Positions 16,940 through 24,665 of a DNA stretch of 64,000 nt are shown here, one piece after another (the stretch's first letter is position 1; every line of letters begins with the position of its first letter). Under the pieces are notes generated by a model. The model saw only the letters and a program-made list of their open reading frames with translations, did no database searches and was not told where the DNA came from. A program made the position numbers and the translations under genes. The DNA is from Paenibacillus cremeus (GTDB lineage: Bacteria; Bacillota; Bacilli; Paenibacillales; NBRC-103111). The DNA lies in NCBI RefSeq assembly GCF_007786445.1, contig NZ_VNJI01000001.1, positions 343,450 through 407,449 of the forward strand, given 5' to 3'.

Positions 16940-17263
16940 ATGAGCATACGTGACGAATTTGAGCATATTATCGCTCGAATGAACGCCAATCCGGATCCGA
17001 TCCGATCGCTGCAGGCGGTTTATCAGTTTAAGCTGGGGGAGGGCCAGTTTTTGCAGGTGAAGTTCCATTCCGGGCAGGTGGAGCTGTTCGACGGGACGCC
17101 TCTGAGGGCGGAGTGCCGCATTATTCTTAGTGAGCAAACGCTGCGGAAGCTGATCAACGATCAGCTGAATGCGGTCGCGGCCTATATGTCGGGGGCGCTG
17201 AAGGTGGAGGGGAAGCTGAGCCTGGCGTTCAAGCTGTCGGAGGTGCTGAAGGCTTATATTTGA
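16940..17263 (+). CDS. SCP-2 sterol-carrier-domain protein
   Basis: A 107-residue protein that is one SCP-2-type lipid-binding domain: 'YQFKLGEGQFLQVKFHSGQV' near the start and 'INDQLNAVAAYMSGALKVEG' in the second half, the latter being the family's most typical phrase. Such domains bind acyl chains or acyl-CoA; here, right after the acyl-CoA ligase, it probably handles substrate for beta-oxidation. The start is uncertain: a GAGGTG site (16928-16933) favours ATG 16940 or 16937 over GTG 16931. It is the last gene of the fad run; no clear terminator follows. Confidence 0.85.
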   Translation: MSIRDEFEHIIARMNANPDPIRSLQAVYQFKLGEGQFLQVKFHSGQVELFDGTPLRAECRIILSEQTLRKLINDQLNAVAAYMSGALKVEGKLSLAFKLSEVLKAYI

Positions 17264-17405
17264 TTACAGGTGCAGCCTGCTTCTTGTACGTTGAGAGGCG
17301 GGCTTGTTTGCATTAGGGGCTGTCCGGGAATCGGCGGGATCGAGTTCGCTGAGGAACGGCCTTTTTGTCGTGGGTATGAGGGGGACGAGCTATTAAAAAT
17401 CCTTA

Positions 17406-17433
17406 TTGACAGCGCTTACAAATGGCGTATAAT
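17406..17433 (+). promoter_or_regulatory. SigA promoter overlapped by a cre site
   Basis: TTGACA (17406-17411) and TATAAT (17428-17433) with a 16-base spacer are both perfect. TGACAGCGCTTACA (17407-17420) matches the cre consensus at 13 of 14 positions and covers the -35. CcpA bound there would block RNA polymerase, so the downstream secreted protein should be glucose-repressed. The rest of the 369-base gap is a leader of about 190 bases with an unused AGGAGGTGAGG at 17501-17511. Confidence 0.85.
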
Positions 17434-17632
17434 AATGGTATTAAAGGTCAGAAAAGGGTTAGAAAGTGTGAGTCATCAGCTCCCCGCATTGACTTTACTA
17501 GGAGGTGAGGCATCTAGCGAAACGTTTGCGCCAGTGCTGCAGGAAGCTAGGCTAATGCGGTGCTGCATCATTTTTCAACGGATTTGAGAAATGCTGCCTA
17601 CTCACTATGGATATGTCGAAGGGAGATTTGTA

Positions 17633-18892
17633 ATGAAAAAGACCATCGCCGTACTATGCACCCTCGTTTGCTCGCTGCTCGTTTTGCTTCAAACTGCGTT
17701 TGCTACCAGCGCCACCGTGGCGACGAGCGAGGATTATCGCGCCCTGGGCTATCCGGATGGACGGAAGCTCGTGCGGGATTCCGCCGGCAACGAATATATG
17801 GCCTACCGTAAAAAAGACAGCGTCAGCGGTCTATACCAAGTCTACGTCTCTAAATCGACCAACGGCGGCACGACCTGGGCGGACACGAACGGCGGCAAGC
17901 CGATCAGCACCGTGACGGGCGGAGACCATCAGCGGGTGCCTTCGATTGCCATCGATTCGCACAATACGCTGCATGTCGTCTGGTACGGAACCGACAGTAC
18001 CTATAACGGCACCGACGAGCGTCAGATCAAGTACAGCAACTCGACGGACGGCGGCGCAACGTGGACGGCGTGGAGAAACATCGCCCCAGTCTCCGGCTAC
18101 TCCGGTCAAGTGTACTGGGAGGAGCATCCGGTCATTTATATCGATGGCACAGACAATATTTACATCGTGTGGGAGGGGCAGGACAGCACCTACTCCACGA
18201 ACCAGCAGACGAAATTCATCAAGTCGACGGACGGCGGCGCCACCTTCACCGCCTGGAAAAACGTCTATGCTGGAGGTACTGCAACGAACCAGTCTAGGCC
18301 AACGATTGTCGTGGATTCCACGGGCAAAATTTTCGTCATCGCCTATGGCAACTACAGCGGCACGCAAAATATCATCGTCTCGACGTCCACGGACGGCGGC
18401 AGCACGTTCAGCAACTGGTCGGCGGTCAGTGCATCGACGTTCGAGCAGCGCCATCCAAGCGCAGCGATCGATTCCGGCGATAAAATCCATCTCGTTTGGC
18501 GCGAAGCCGATTCCTCCGGCAAAACGGTGATCCGCTACTCGAAGTACATCAGCGGCGCCTTCTCCGCTCCGGTGTCGATCTCGCCATCGGCGGGGTACTA
18601 TCAGTTTTTCCCGAGTATCTCCAACTACAGCGGCAACCAGTATGTCGTGTGGACGGAGACGACGGATGCGTCGGGCTACCCTTCGGAAAATCCGGCGACC
18701 GGCAAAGTCGTCTATGCCGTGAAGCTGAGCGGAACGACGACGTGGACCAAGTCGGATTTGACCACCTATGGCACCAACGCGTGGGCCAGCATTCGCTGGT
18801 CGTCGCACCGCATGAACGGCGGCACAGTGGATATCGTGTATTCCTCCGGCTCGGCCAGCCCTTACAGCTTGAAGTACATGACGCTGCCGTAA
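17633..18892 (+). CDS. secreted Asp-box (BNR) beta-propeller protein
   Basis: A 419-residue exported protein. The start at ATG 17633 follows GAAGGGAGA and opens a clean signal peptide (MKKTIAVLCTLVCSLLVLL, cleavage near AFA-TS at about residue 23). The mature protein carries at least four Asp-box repeats: 'STNGGTTW', 'STDGGATW', 'STDGGATF' and 'STDGGSTF', spaced 50-70 residues, which mark the propellers of sialidases and related exo-glycosidases. I do not see a sialidase arginine triad or FRIP motif with confidence, so enzyme activity is not claimed; it may only bind glycans. Expression is probably glucose-repressed through the cre site in its promoter. It is convergent with the AraC gene, 2 bases apart. 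Confidence 0.75.
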   Translation: MKKTIAVLCTLVCSLLVLLQTAFATSATVATSEDYRALGYPDGRKLVRDSAGNEYMAYRKKDSVSGLYQVYVSKSTNGGTTWADTNGGKPISTVTGGDHQRVPSIAIDSHNTLHVVWYGTDSTYNGTDERQIKYSNSTDGGATWTAWRNIAPVSGYSGQVYWEEHPVIYIDGTDNIYIVWEGQDSTYSTNQQTKFIKSTDGGATFTAWKNVYAGGTATNQSRPTIVVDSTGKIFVIAYGNYSGTQNIIVSTSTDGGSTFSNWSAVSASTFEQRHPSAAIDSGDKIHLVWREADSSGKTVIRYSKYISGAFSAPVSISPSAGYYQFFPSISNYSGNQYVVWTETTDASGYPSENPATGKVVYAVKLSGTTTWTKSDLTTYGTNAWASIRWSSHRMNGGTVDIVYSSGSASPYSLKYMTLP

Positions 18893-18894
18893 GG

Positions 18895-19803
18895 TTAGGT
18901 GGCGGTGTAAGAAGTCTCGCGGATTCGTCTGCGGTATTGATTCGGCGATTCGTCCATATGCGCGGAAAATTGCCTTGAAAAATAATGCACGGAAGCAAAG
19001 CCGAGCTTTTCAGCGATGTGCGTAACCGACAGGTTCGTCTCGCGGAGCTCGGTTTTTGCTTGCTCCAGCCGGCAGCGCATGAAGTACTGCTGGGGGCTGT
19101 CGCCGGTTTCTTTGCGAAACAGCTCGTACACGTATGCTTCGCTCAGGTTCAGGGTAGCCGCCCATTCGGCCGGTCGAAACACATCGGTTAGATGGGTTTG
19201 CATCCAAGTGATGATGGTGCGAATACGCGGATCGTTCGGCTCGAAAGGGTGAGCCAAGAAATGTACAAATCCGGTGAGGAACGCTTCGAACAGCGACCGC
19301 AGCCGGATGGGGGCGGTAGCCTCTACGGATTCGAACTCCCGGATGACAGAAAGGTAAGCGTCGAGCCATTCGGCTTGGGCGGGAACGACGATTTTGGCTG
19401 GAAAAACGAGCGTGGGAGGCGTTGTAAAACGAACCTTGTCCACGCTGAGCTCGGGATCGTAGGCTTCGAACCGGTACTCGTTGAGCCGTTTGTCGCCTTT
19501 GAGCTTGGGCGTTGTGCTCCAGAGCAAATCGACGTATACAGAGGCGTGAACCATTGGGTCCTGGCTGTCTGCGGCGAAGCTGTGCACCGTACCCGGCTCG
19601 ATGTAGAACAGGTCGTGCGGCTCTGCCCGGTGCTCGCTTTGGCCGATCGTCAGCATGCCTCGTCCGCTTTTGATATAGATGAACGTATGCGCGTAGGGGA
19701 GTCGGGGGCCGATTTTGGCCCGGGGACGGAAGGGATACACATCCGCGCCCAGTACGCGGGATCGGATGTCGTGAAAAGCAATGTGCTGAATTTGCATGGG
19801 CAT
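18895..19803 (-). CDS. AraC-family transcriptional regulator (cupin + HTH)
   Basis: A 302-residue regulator. The N-terminal half is a cupin-like sensor ('HTFIYIKSGRGMLTIG', 'LFYIEPGTVHSFAAD'); the C-terminal 100 residues are the double HTH domain of AraC ('EWAATLNLSEAYVYELFRKE', 'HIAEKLGFASVHYFSRQFSA'). I placed the start at 19803 (MPMQIQH...), behind a GAGGAG site 13 bases away; the frame is open far upstream across the GH31 gene, but that part is antisense coding shadow. It diverges from the GH31 gene across 117 bases, so it probably controls that gene in response to a sugar. Confidence 0.88.
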   Translation of the reverse strand: MPMQIQHIAFHDIRSRVLGADVYPFRPRAKIGPRLPYAHTFIYIKSGRGMLTIGQSEHRAEPHDLFYIEPGTVHSFAADSQDPMVHASVYVDLLWSTTPKLKGDKRLNEYRFEAYDPELSVDKVRFTTPPTLVFPAKIVVPAQAEWLDAYLSVIREFESVEATAPIRLRSLFEAFLTGFVHFLAHPFEPNDPRIRTIITWMQTHLTDVFRPAEWAATLNLSEAYVYELFRKETGDSPQQYFMRCRLEQAKTELRETNLSVTHIAEKLGFASVHYFSRQFSAHMDESPNQYRRRIRETSYTAT

Positions 19804-19920
19804 GTTTGGTGTAACTCCTCGCAGGAAACTATCCTTGAATCGTGCAAAAAGTATACCACAGGCTAAAGCCAGTTTCAGCCTCTTTTTGGTAAGATGGATC
19901 TTATGGAACAGGAGGAGAGG

Positions 19921-22062
19921 ATGAACGACATGAGCACGCTGCAGTGGATCGAGCATTTGCCTGGGATTTGGAAGACGACGGCGGGATCGCCGCAAGGGTT
20001 GACACCGCTCAACTTGATGGGACGCGAGCCGAAAAAGGACGCGCTGGCACGGATGGGGGAGCGCGCGCTGCCAGAGGAGGCGGCACAGGCGCAGCTGGAG
20101 CAAAAACCGCGCAGTGCTGTGCTTAGCCTTCCGCTGTCTGCCGAGGAGAAGCTGTATGGCCTCGGGCTGCAGTTCATGAAGCTGAATCAGCGCGGGCGGA
20201 CACGGTTTTTGCGTGTGAACAGCGATCCGAAGCAGGACACGGGGGAAAGCCATGCGCCGGTGCCGTTTGTCGTATCGGACAAGGGGTATGGGATTTTGAT
20301 CGATACGTCGCGGATTGTGACGGCGCATTTGGGCTCCACCGTCCGGCTCGCCGAGACGAGAGAAGCGCAGGCGATCGACCGGAACAATCAGCGCAAGGAG
20401 TGGAAGGCGACGCTGGTGTCCGAGCGGATGGAGCTGGTGCTGCCGCCTGAAGGCGCGGAGGTGTATGTGATTGCGGGAGAGAATGCCCTCGAGGTCGTGC
20501 AGCGGTATAACCTGCTGTGCGGCGGCGGAGCGCTTCCCCCGCGCTGGGGGCTCGGCTTCTGGCACCGGGTGCCGACGCTGTTCACGGACCGCCAGGTAGT
20601 GGAGGAGGCGCTCGAATACCGCAAGCGCGAATTCCCCTGCGATGTGATTGGGCTGGAGCCGGGCTGGCACAGCAAAAGCTACCCTGTCACCTACGAATGG
20701 TACGAGGGGCGCTATCCTAATCCGACGGCGTTCATCGAGGAGCTGGAGCAAAACGGGTTTAAGGTGAATTTGTGGGAGCATCCGTACGTTTCGCCGGAGG
20801 CTGGGATCTATGAAGCCTTGCGTCCGTTGTCGGGCACGCACTCCGTGTGGGGCGGCTTGGCTCCGGATTATTCGCTCGAAGCTGCGCAGTCCGTTTACAA
20901 GGAGCAGCATCGGCGGGAGCATGTGGAGCTCGGAGTGTCGGGCTACAAGCTCGATGAGTGCGACGGCAGTGAATTGACGAACAACTCGTGGATGTTCCCG
21001 GCGCACGCCGAGTTTCCATCCGGCTATGATGGGGAGCAGATGCGGCAGCTGTACGGTCTAATGTTCCAAAAAATGACCGCTGAGCTGTACCAGGAAGCGG
21101 GCCGGCGCACTTATGGCTTGGTTCGTGCCTCCGGTGCGGGTGCATCCTCGCTGCCTTATGTGCTGTACTCGGATTTGTACGACCACAAGCAGTTTATTCG
21201 CGCGCTCTGCAACGCTTCGTTCAGCGGCCTCTTGTGGACGCCGGAGGTGCGCAAGGCCAAGGACGCTGAGGACTGGGTGCGCCGGATGCAGGCCGTGTGC
21301 TTCTCGCCGATGGCGATGCTCAATGCCTGGGGCGACGGCACGAAGCCGTGGAGCTTCCCCGAGGTGGAGCACATCGTGCGGCACTACATTCAGCTGCGCA
21401 TGCGGCTGCTGCCGTATCTGTACAGCGCGTTTGCGCGGTACAGCCAAGACGGCACGCCGCCGTTTCGCGCGATGCCGCTGGTGAGCGATGGCGAGGGACG
21501 AGGCGGAGCTGGGGGTGTCGCTTCGGCTGCAGTGAAGGGCGAGGCGGTCGACACCGTCGACGCCGCGTACGGCGGCAGCAAGAAGCGGGAGTGGGACGAC
21601 CAGTTCATGGTCGGCGATGATCTGCTCGTCGCGCCGCTGTTTGCGGGCGAGACGGAGCGGGACGTGTACCTGCCGCACGGCCGCTGGTACGGGTTGGAAA
21701 GCGGCGAAGCCTACGAAGGCGGAGGCGTCATTCGCGTCGCTCCAGGGCTGGAGCGGATTCCGGTGTTTGTGCGCGATGGAGCGATTCTGCCGCTGACGCC
21801 GTGGAGGCCGCACGCGCCGCGGGCTGGGGAGCAGATGCCGCTGGAGCTGTGCCATTTTGGCGAAGCGGCGGGAGCTTGCGAGCTGTACGATGACGATGGT
21901 GTCAGCTTTGCTTACGAGCGGGGCGAGTCCGTTTGGCGCAGCATCGAAGTGAAGCGTGCCGCCGGCGGAGCGTGGGAAGGGCACATCAGTGGGCATGAGG
22001 CCGCGTTCCCTTCGACCTTTAGCGAGGTGCGCTGGCATTTTGGCCTGAGGAAGCTGCCATAA
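19921..22062 (+). CDS. glycoside hydrolase family 31 enzyme
   Basis: A 713-residue cytoplasmic GH31 enzyme (alpha-glucosidase/alpha-xylosidase group). The N-terminal beta-domain is followed by the catalytic barrel starting near 'PPRWGLGFWHRVPTLF'. The likely nucleophile is Asp345 in 'GYKLDECDG' and the acid/base is probably Asp418 in 'YVLYSDLYDH'. A short insertion rich in Gly/Ala (about residues 528-545) interrupts the barrel end. No signal peptide is present, so it acts on imported sugars. AGGAGGAGAGG precedes two possible starts, ATG 19921 and ATG 19930. It diverges from an AraC gene and ends in a strong terminator. The exact substrate cannot be told. Confidence 0.85.
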   Translation: MNDMSTLQWIEHLPGIWKTTAGSPQGLTPLNLMGREPKKDALARMGERALPEEAAQAQLEQKPRSAVLSLPLSAEEKLYGLGLQFMKLNQRGRTRFLRVNSDPKQDTGESHAPVPFVVSDKGYGILIDTSRIVTAHLGSTVRLAETREAQAIDRNNQRKEWKATLVSERMELVLPPEGAEVYVIAGENALEVVQRYNLLCGGGALPPRWGLGFWHRVPTLFTDRQVVEEALEYRKREFPCDVIGLEPGWHSKSYPVTYEWYEGRYPNPTAFIEELEQNGFKVNLWEHPYVSPEAGIYEALRPLSGTHSVWGGLAPDYSLEAAQSVYKEQHRREHVELGVSGYKLDECDGSELTNNSWMFPAHAEFPSGYDGEQMRQLYGLMFQKMTAELYQEAGRRTYGLVRASGAGASSLPYVLYSDLYDHKQFIRALCNASFSGLLWTPEVRKAKDAEDWVRRMQAVCFSPMAMLNAWGDGTKPWSFPEVEHIVRHYIQLRMRLLPYLYSAFARYSQDGTPPFRAMPLVSDGEGRGGAGGVASAAVKGEAVDTVDAAYGGSKKREWDDQFMVGDDLLVAPLFAGETERDVYLPHGRWYGLESGEAYEGGGVIRVAPGLERIPVFVRDGAILPLTPWRPHAPRAGEQMPLELCHFGEAAGACELYDDDGVSFAYERGESVWRSIEVKRAAGGAWEGHISGHEAAFPSTFSEVRWHFGLRKLP

Positions 22063-22070
22063 AATTGTTG

Positions 22071-22112
22071 AAATCCCGCCTGACCTGTTTTTGGAGGTCG
22101 GCGGGATTTTTG
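22071..22112 (+). terminator. rho-independent terminator of the GH31 gene
   Basis: AAATCCCGCC (22071-22080) pairs with GGCGGGATTT (22100-22109); the inner GACCT/AGGTC pairs too, and a T run follows. Repeat array 3 begins a few bases later. Confidence 0.9.
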
Positions 22113-22115
22113 TGT

Positions 22116-22400
22116 TGAAATCCGCGTTGCGGCGTGCGAAGCGAGGTGAAAGTGAGCAGCAGAGCGGAAAATCCGCGTTGCGGCGTGCGATGTGAGGTGA
22201 GAGCGAGCAGCAGAGCGGAAAATCCGCGTTGCGGCGTTCGATGTGAGGTGAAAGTGAGCAGCAGAGCGGAAAAACCGCATTACAGTGTGCGATGTAAGGT
22301 GAGAGCGAGCAGCAGAGCGGAAAATCCGCGTTGCGGCGTGCGATGTGAGGTGAGAGCGAACAGCAGAGTGGAAAATCCGCGTTGCGGCGTGCTAGGTGGA
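22116..22400. repeat. 51-bp tandem repeat array 3, between GH31 gene and tetR-like gene
   Basis: Five full units plus a partial first one, exactly 51 bp apart (the AGAGCGGAAA motif starts at 22161, 22212, 22263 and 22314, with a variant at 22365). The unit is GCGGAAAATCCGC, then GTTGCGGCGTGCGATG, then TGAGGTGAGAGCGAGCAGCA. It shares the period, the GCGG-N5-CCGC core, GCGTGC and GAGAGCGAG with arrays 1 and 2 but has otherwise diverged. The middle unit is the most mutated (AACCGCATTACAGTGTGC). It is open in frame on both strands, with no start signal. Confidence 0.88.
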
Positions 22401-22435
22401 GCGCATGCATGCCATCGCAACTGCTTCTCCTGCAC

Positions 22436-23020
22436 TCACCGGCTAATGCCGCGCCAATAAATGCGCCAAGCGGCAGCCAGACGCTCGTCGAAGGCATCGC
22501 GCCGATACAAATACGATTGTACGAAGCAGCCGTCCATCAGGTAAAAGTACGAGGTCAGCAGCTCCTTCACGCTCCAGCCGCGGACCTGTCCGGCGCTGAG
22601 CGCCGCTTCGAATACAGCGGTGAGCGGCTCCGACAGCTGCTGCTCCATCAGCAGAAAGCGTTCCTTCAGCCCGCTGGCGAGAAAGCGCGGCGGAAAGAGC
22701 AGCGCCCGCTTCAAGAACGCGGCTCGCTCTCCGCCAAGCTGGAGACCGCCACAATATTCCAGCAGGAGCCGACACAGGATTGCCTCCGTCGTGTCGCACT
22801 GCTGCTGGCACTGCTCCAGCACCTGCTGGATCGCCTGCGTGTGCTCGCGAAGCACGTCCTCGAAGGTGAACAGGAACAGCTCCTGCTTGCTTTGAAAATG
22901 AGCATACAGCGATGGGGTTTTTAGTCCGACGCGCTGGGCGATGTCCGATAAGGCGGTGCCATCATACCCGCTGCGTACAAACGCATGTAAGGCGGCCTGT
23001 TTAATCGCGGTCGTTGACAT
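22436..23020 (-). CDS. TetR/AcrR-family transcriptional regulator
   Basis: A 194-residue regulator with the TetR N-terminal HTH: 'IKQAALHAFVRSGYDGTALS' then 'DIAQRVGLKTPSLYAHFQSK' and 'QELFLFTF'. The C-terminal ligand domain is unique to each subfamily and gives no substrate. Start at ATG 23020. It is transcribed alone, and no obvious target sits beside it: the neighbour on its upstream side is the riboswitch-controlled transporter, divergent at 560 bases. A 61-codon open frame (23186 to 23001) overlaps its first 20 bases and could be a leader peptide. Confidence 0.88.
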   Translation of the reverse strand: MSTTAIKQAALHAFVRSGYDGTALSDIAQRVGLKTPSLYAHFQSKQELFLFTFEDVLREHTQAIQQVLEQCQQQCDTTEAILCRLLLEYCGGLQLGGERAAFLKRALLFPPRFLASGLKERFLLMEQQLSEPLTAVFEAALSAGQVRGWSVKELLTSYFYLMDGCFVQSYLYRRDAFDERLAAAWRIYWRGISR

Positions 23021-23275
23021 GGTCAGATCCCCCGCCCGCGGGCTTCAATGGCATCGAGCAGCTTACGAAAGAGGACGGGCAGCAAACGGGGAGGCGAAGT
23101 CTCTTGCTTCTTAACGCTTCGATTCGTAAGCATAGGATACCAGCACCTTTCGTATTGAGGGGAGTGGGGCGAGACGATAAAGTCATGTTTCCAATACTCG
23201 TCGCCCTATTTGTTAGATATTATAACATGAATGATGACAAAAAGGGAGTAATCAACAAAATTAATGTTAATTATC

Positions 23276-23305
23276 TTGACATGTAATCGGGAGGTCAGGT
23301 AAGAT
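23276..23305 (+). promoter_or_regulatory. SigA promoter for the riboswitch-controlled transporter
   Basis: TTGACA (23276-23281), an 18-base spacer and TAAGAT (23300-23305). Transcription would start near 23312, leaving a leader of about 270 bases. The first part of the leader holds AGCTGCAACTG twice (23317 and 23360); the second copy can fold as AGCTGcAACTGA with TCAGTT and CAGCT at 23378-23392. Confidence 0.65.
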
Positions 23306-23401
23306 AATGACAACAAAGCTGCAACTGGTCAGCGTAGTAACACGATTCAGTTGTCAGCAAGCTGCAACTGAACGATGTCAGTTGTTTCAGCTTCATACAA
23401 G

Positions 23402-23518
23402 ATGTCATCTAGGGTTCCGTAGCCTGTTTGCCCACAATTGCAGCTGGCTAGCTGGTCCAAGAGTTGACACACGGTGACGCGAGCGCCGTGCACACGGAGG
23501 GATAAAAACCCGGGAGGA
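23402..23518 (+). ncRNA. ykkC class guanidine-I riboswitch
   Basis: The leader carries the conserved blocks of the ykkC motif in order and spacing: ATCTAGGGTTCCG at 23407, GCTGGTCCAAGAG at 23451, ACACGG at 23468, and CACGGAGGGATAAAA running into CCCGGGAGGA at 23494-23518. The ykkC subtype-1 RNA is known to bind guanidinium and often controls transporters and guanidine-degrading enzymes. The 3' part of the aptamer (AAAAACCCGGGAGG) is also the 5' arm of a terminator, so ligand binding should block termination and turn the operon on. Subtype 2 variants (ppGpp, PRPP) use nearly the same core; the NitT/TauT-type transporter downstream favours guanidine. Confidence 0.85.
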
Positions 23519-23552
23519 TATTTAGCGAAAGCGATATCTTTCCGGGTTTTTG
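23504..23552 (+). terminator. riboswitch-coupled intrinsic terminator
   Basis: Positions 23504-23521 pair with 23534-23551 (outer arms AAAAACCCGG and CCGGGTTTTT, inner arms GATAT/ATATC), ending in a T run before the first gene. The 5' arm is shared with the aptamer's last helix, the usual ON-switch layout. Confidence 0.88.
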
Positions 23553-23581
23553 TCGATTCCACAATTCGGGAGGGGTATCGG

Positions 23582-24616
23582 ATGAGAAACGGAAGAAAAA
23601 TCGGGTTGGTGCTTCTAAGCTTTCTGCTATTGATTGGAGTCCTTTTGGCTGGCTGCGGCGGCAGCAAAGAGACAAGTGCAACAAGCGGCGGAGCTCCGGT
23701 GAAGCTGGCGCTCAGTCCTTGGCCGGGCTGGTTCGTATGGTATCTGGTGAAGGAGAAGGGCTTTTTTGAGAAAAATGGAGTGAAGGTCGACCTCGTCTGG
23801 TTCCCGGTGTACAGCGATTCGCTCGCGGCCTTGTCGACGGGGAAGGTGGATGCCAACAGCCAGACACTGAGCGATACGCTGGCGCCGGTTAGCAAGGGGA
23901 TTCCGCTCAAAGGCGTACTCGTCAATGACAATTCGGCAGGCGGAGACGGCATTGTCGTCAAGCCGGGCATCCAATCGCTCAGCGATTTGAAAGGGAAAAA
24001 AGTTGCTACCGAGCTGGGCACGGTCGATCATCTGCTGATGCTGACAGCGCTGAATAAGGCAGGGCTCAAGGAAAAGGATGTGAACTATGTGAACATGACG
24101 GTGAACGACGCGGGCCCAGCTTTTATCTCGGGCAATCTGGATGCCGCGGTGCTGTGGGAGCCGTTTTTGAGCAAATCGATCGAGGAAGGCAAAGGCAAGC
24201 TGCTTTTCTCCTCCAAAGAAACGCCGGGGCTCATTCCCGACCTGCTCGTCTTCCGTGAGGACTTTACCAAGAAGCGCCCGGACGATGTGAAGAAAATTTT
24301 GAATGCGTGGTTCGATGCGCTGGAGTATTGGAAAAACAATCCGGAGGAGTCGCTAGCCATCATGGCGAAAGCCGCAGAAACGCCGCTGGACGAATACAAG
24401 AAGGGTGTGGACAGCGTGAAAATCTTCAATCTCGACGATAACCTCGGCGCCTTCCGTAAGGGAGAGGACTTCACCTCGCTGCAGTTCACTGGACAAAAAA
24501 CAGCTGAGTTCCTGAAAGGACTCGATATGCTTTCCTCAGTACCTAAGCTGGAGCCGATTTTGGACGGACATTTTATAGAAGAAGTGGCCAAGGAGCGTAA
24601 GGAGCGCAAGCAGTAA
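23582..24616 (+). CDS. ABC transporter substrate-binding lipoprotein (NitT/TauT type)
   Basis: A 344-residue lipoprotein. The start at ATG 23582 follows GGGAGGGG; the signal peptide ends at lipobox LLAGC (Cys near residue 26). The mature protein has the NMT1/THI5-SsuA fold: 'LSPWPGWFVWYLVKEKGFF', 'NSQTLSDTLAP', 'LGTVDHLLML' and 'AVLWEPFLSKSIEEGKG'. It would bind a small organic nitrogen compound outside the membrane and pass it to the permease that follows. The riboswitch upstream suggests guanidine or a compound that yields guanidine. It is the first gene of a three-gene operon. Confidence 0.9.
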   Translation: MRNGRKIGLVLLSFLLLIGVLLAGCGGSKETSATSGGAPVKLALSPWPGWFVWYLVKEKGFFEKNGVKVDLVWFPVYSDSLAALSTGKVDANSQTLSDTLAPVSKGIPLKGVLVNDNSAGGDGIVVKPGIQSLSDLKGKKVATELGTVDHLLMLTALNKAGLKEKDVNYVNMTVNDAGPAFISGNLDAAVLWEPFLSKSIEEGKGKLLFSSKETPGLIPDLLVFREDFTKKRPDDVKKILNAWFDALEYWKNNPEESLAIMAKAAETPLDEYKKGVDSVKIFNLDDNLGAFRKGEDFTSLQFTGQKTAEFLKGLDMLSSVPKLEPILDGHFIEEVAKERKERKQ

Positions 24617-24665
24617 ATCCGGCTTTAATCTATTGCCAGATGCACAATTGAAAGGGGGGCAAGTC

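Noticed and set aside
17270..17587. 105-codon gene between the SCP2 gene and the propeller gene
   Set aside because: It contains the promoter and cre site, has no ribosome site and no recognisable sequence.
17633..18892. Active sialidase
   Set aside because: Asp boxes are clear, but the catalytic residues and FRIP motif of sialidases could not be identified by eye.
19804..21006. 400-residue N-terminal extension of the AraC regulator
   Set aside because: It is the antisense shadow of the GH31 gene; the regulator is complete from 19803.
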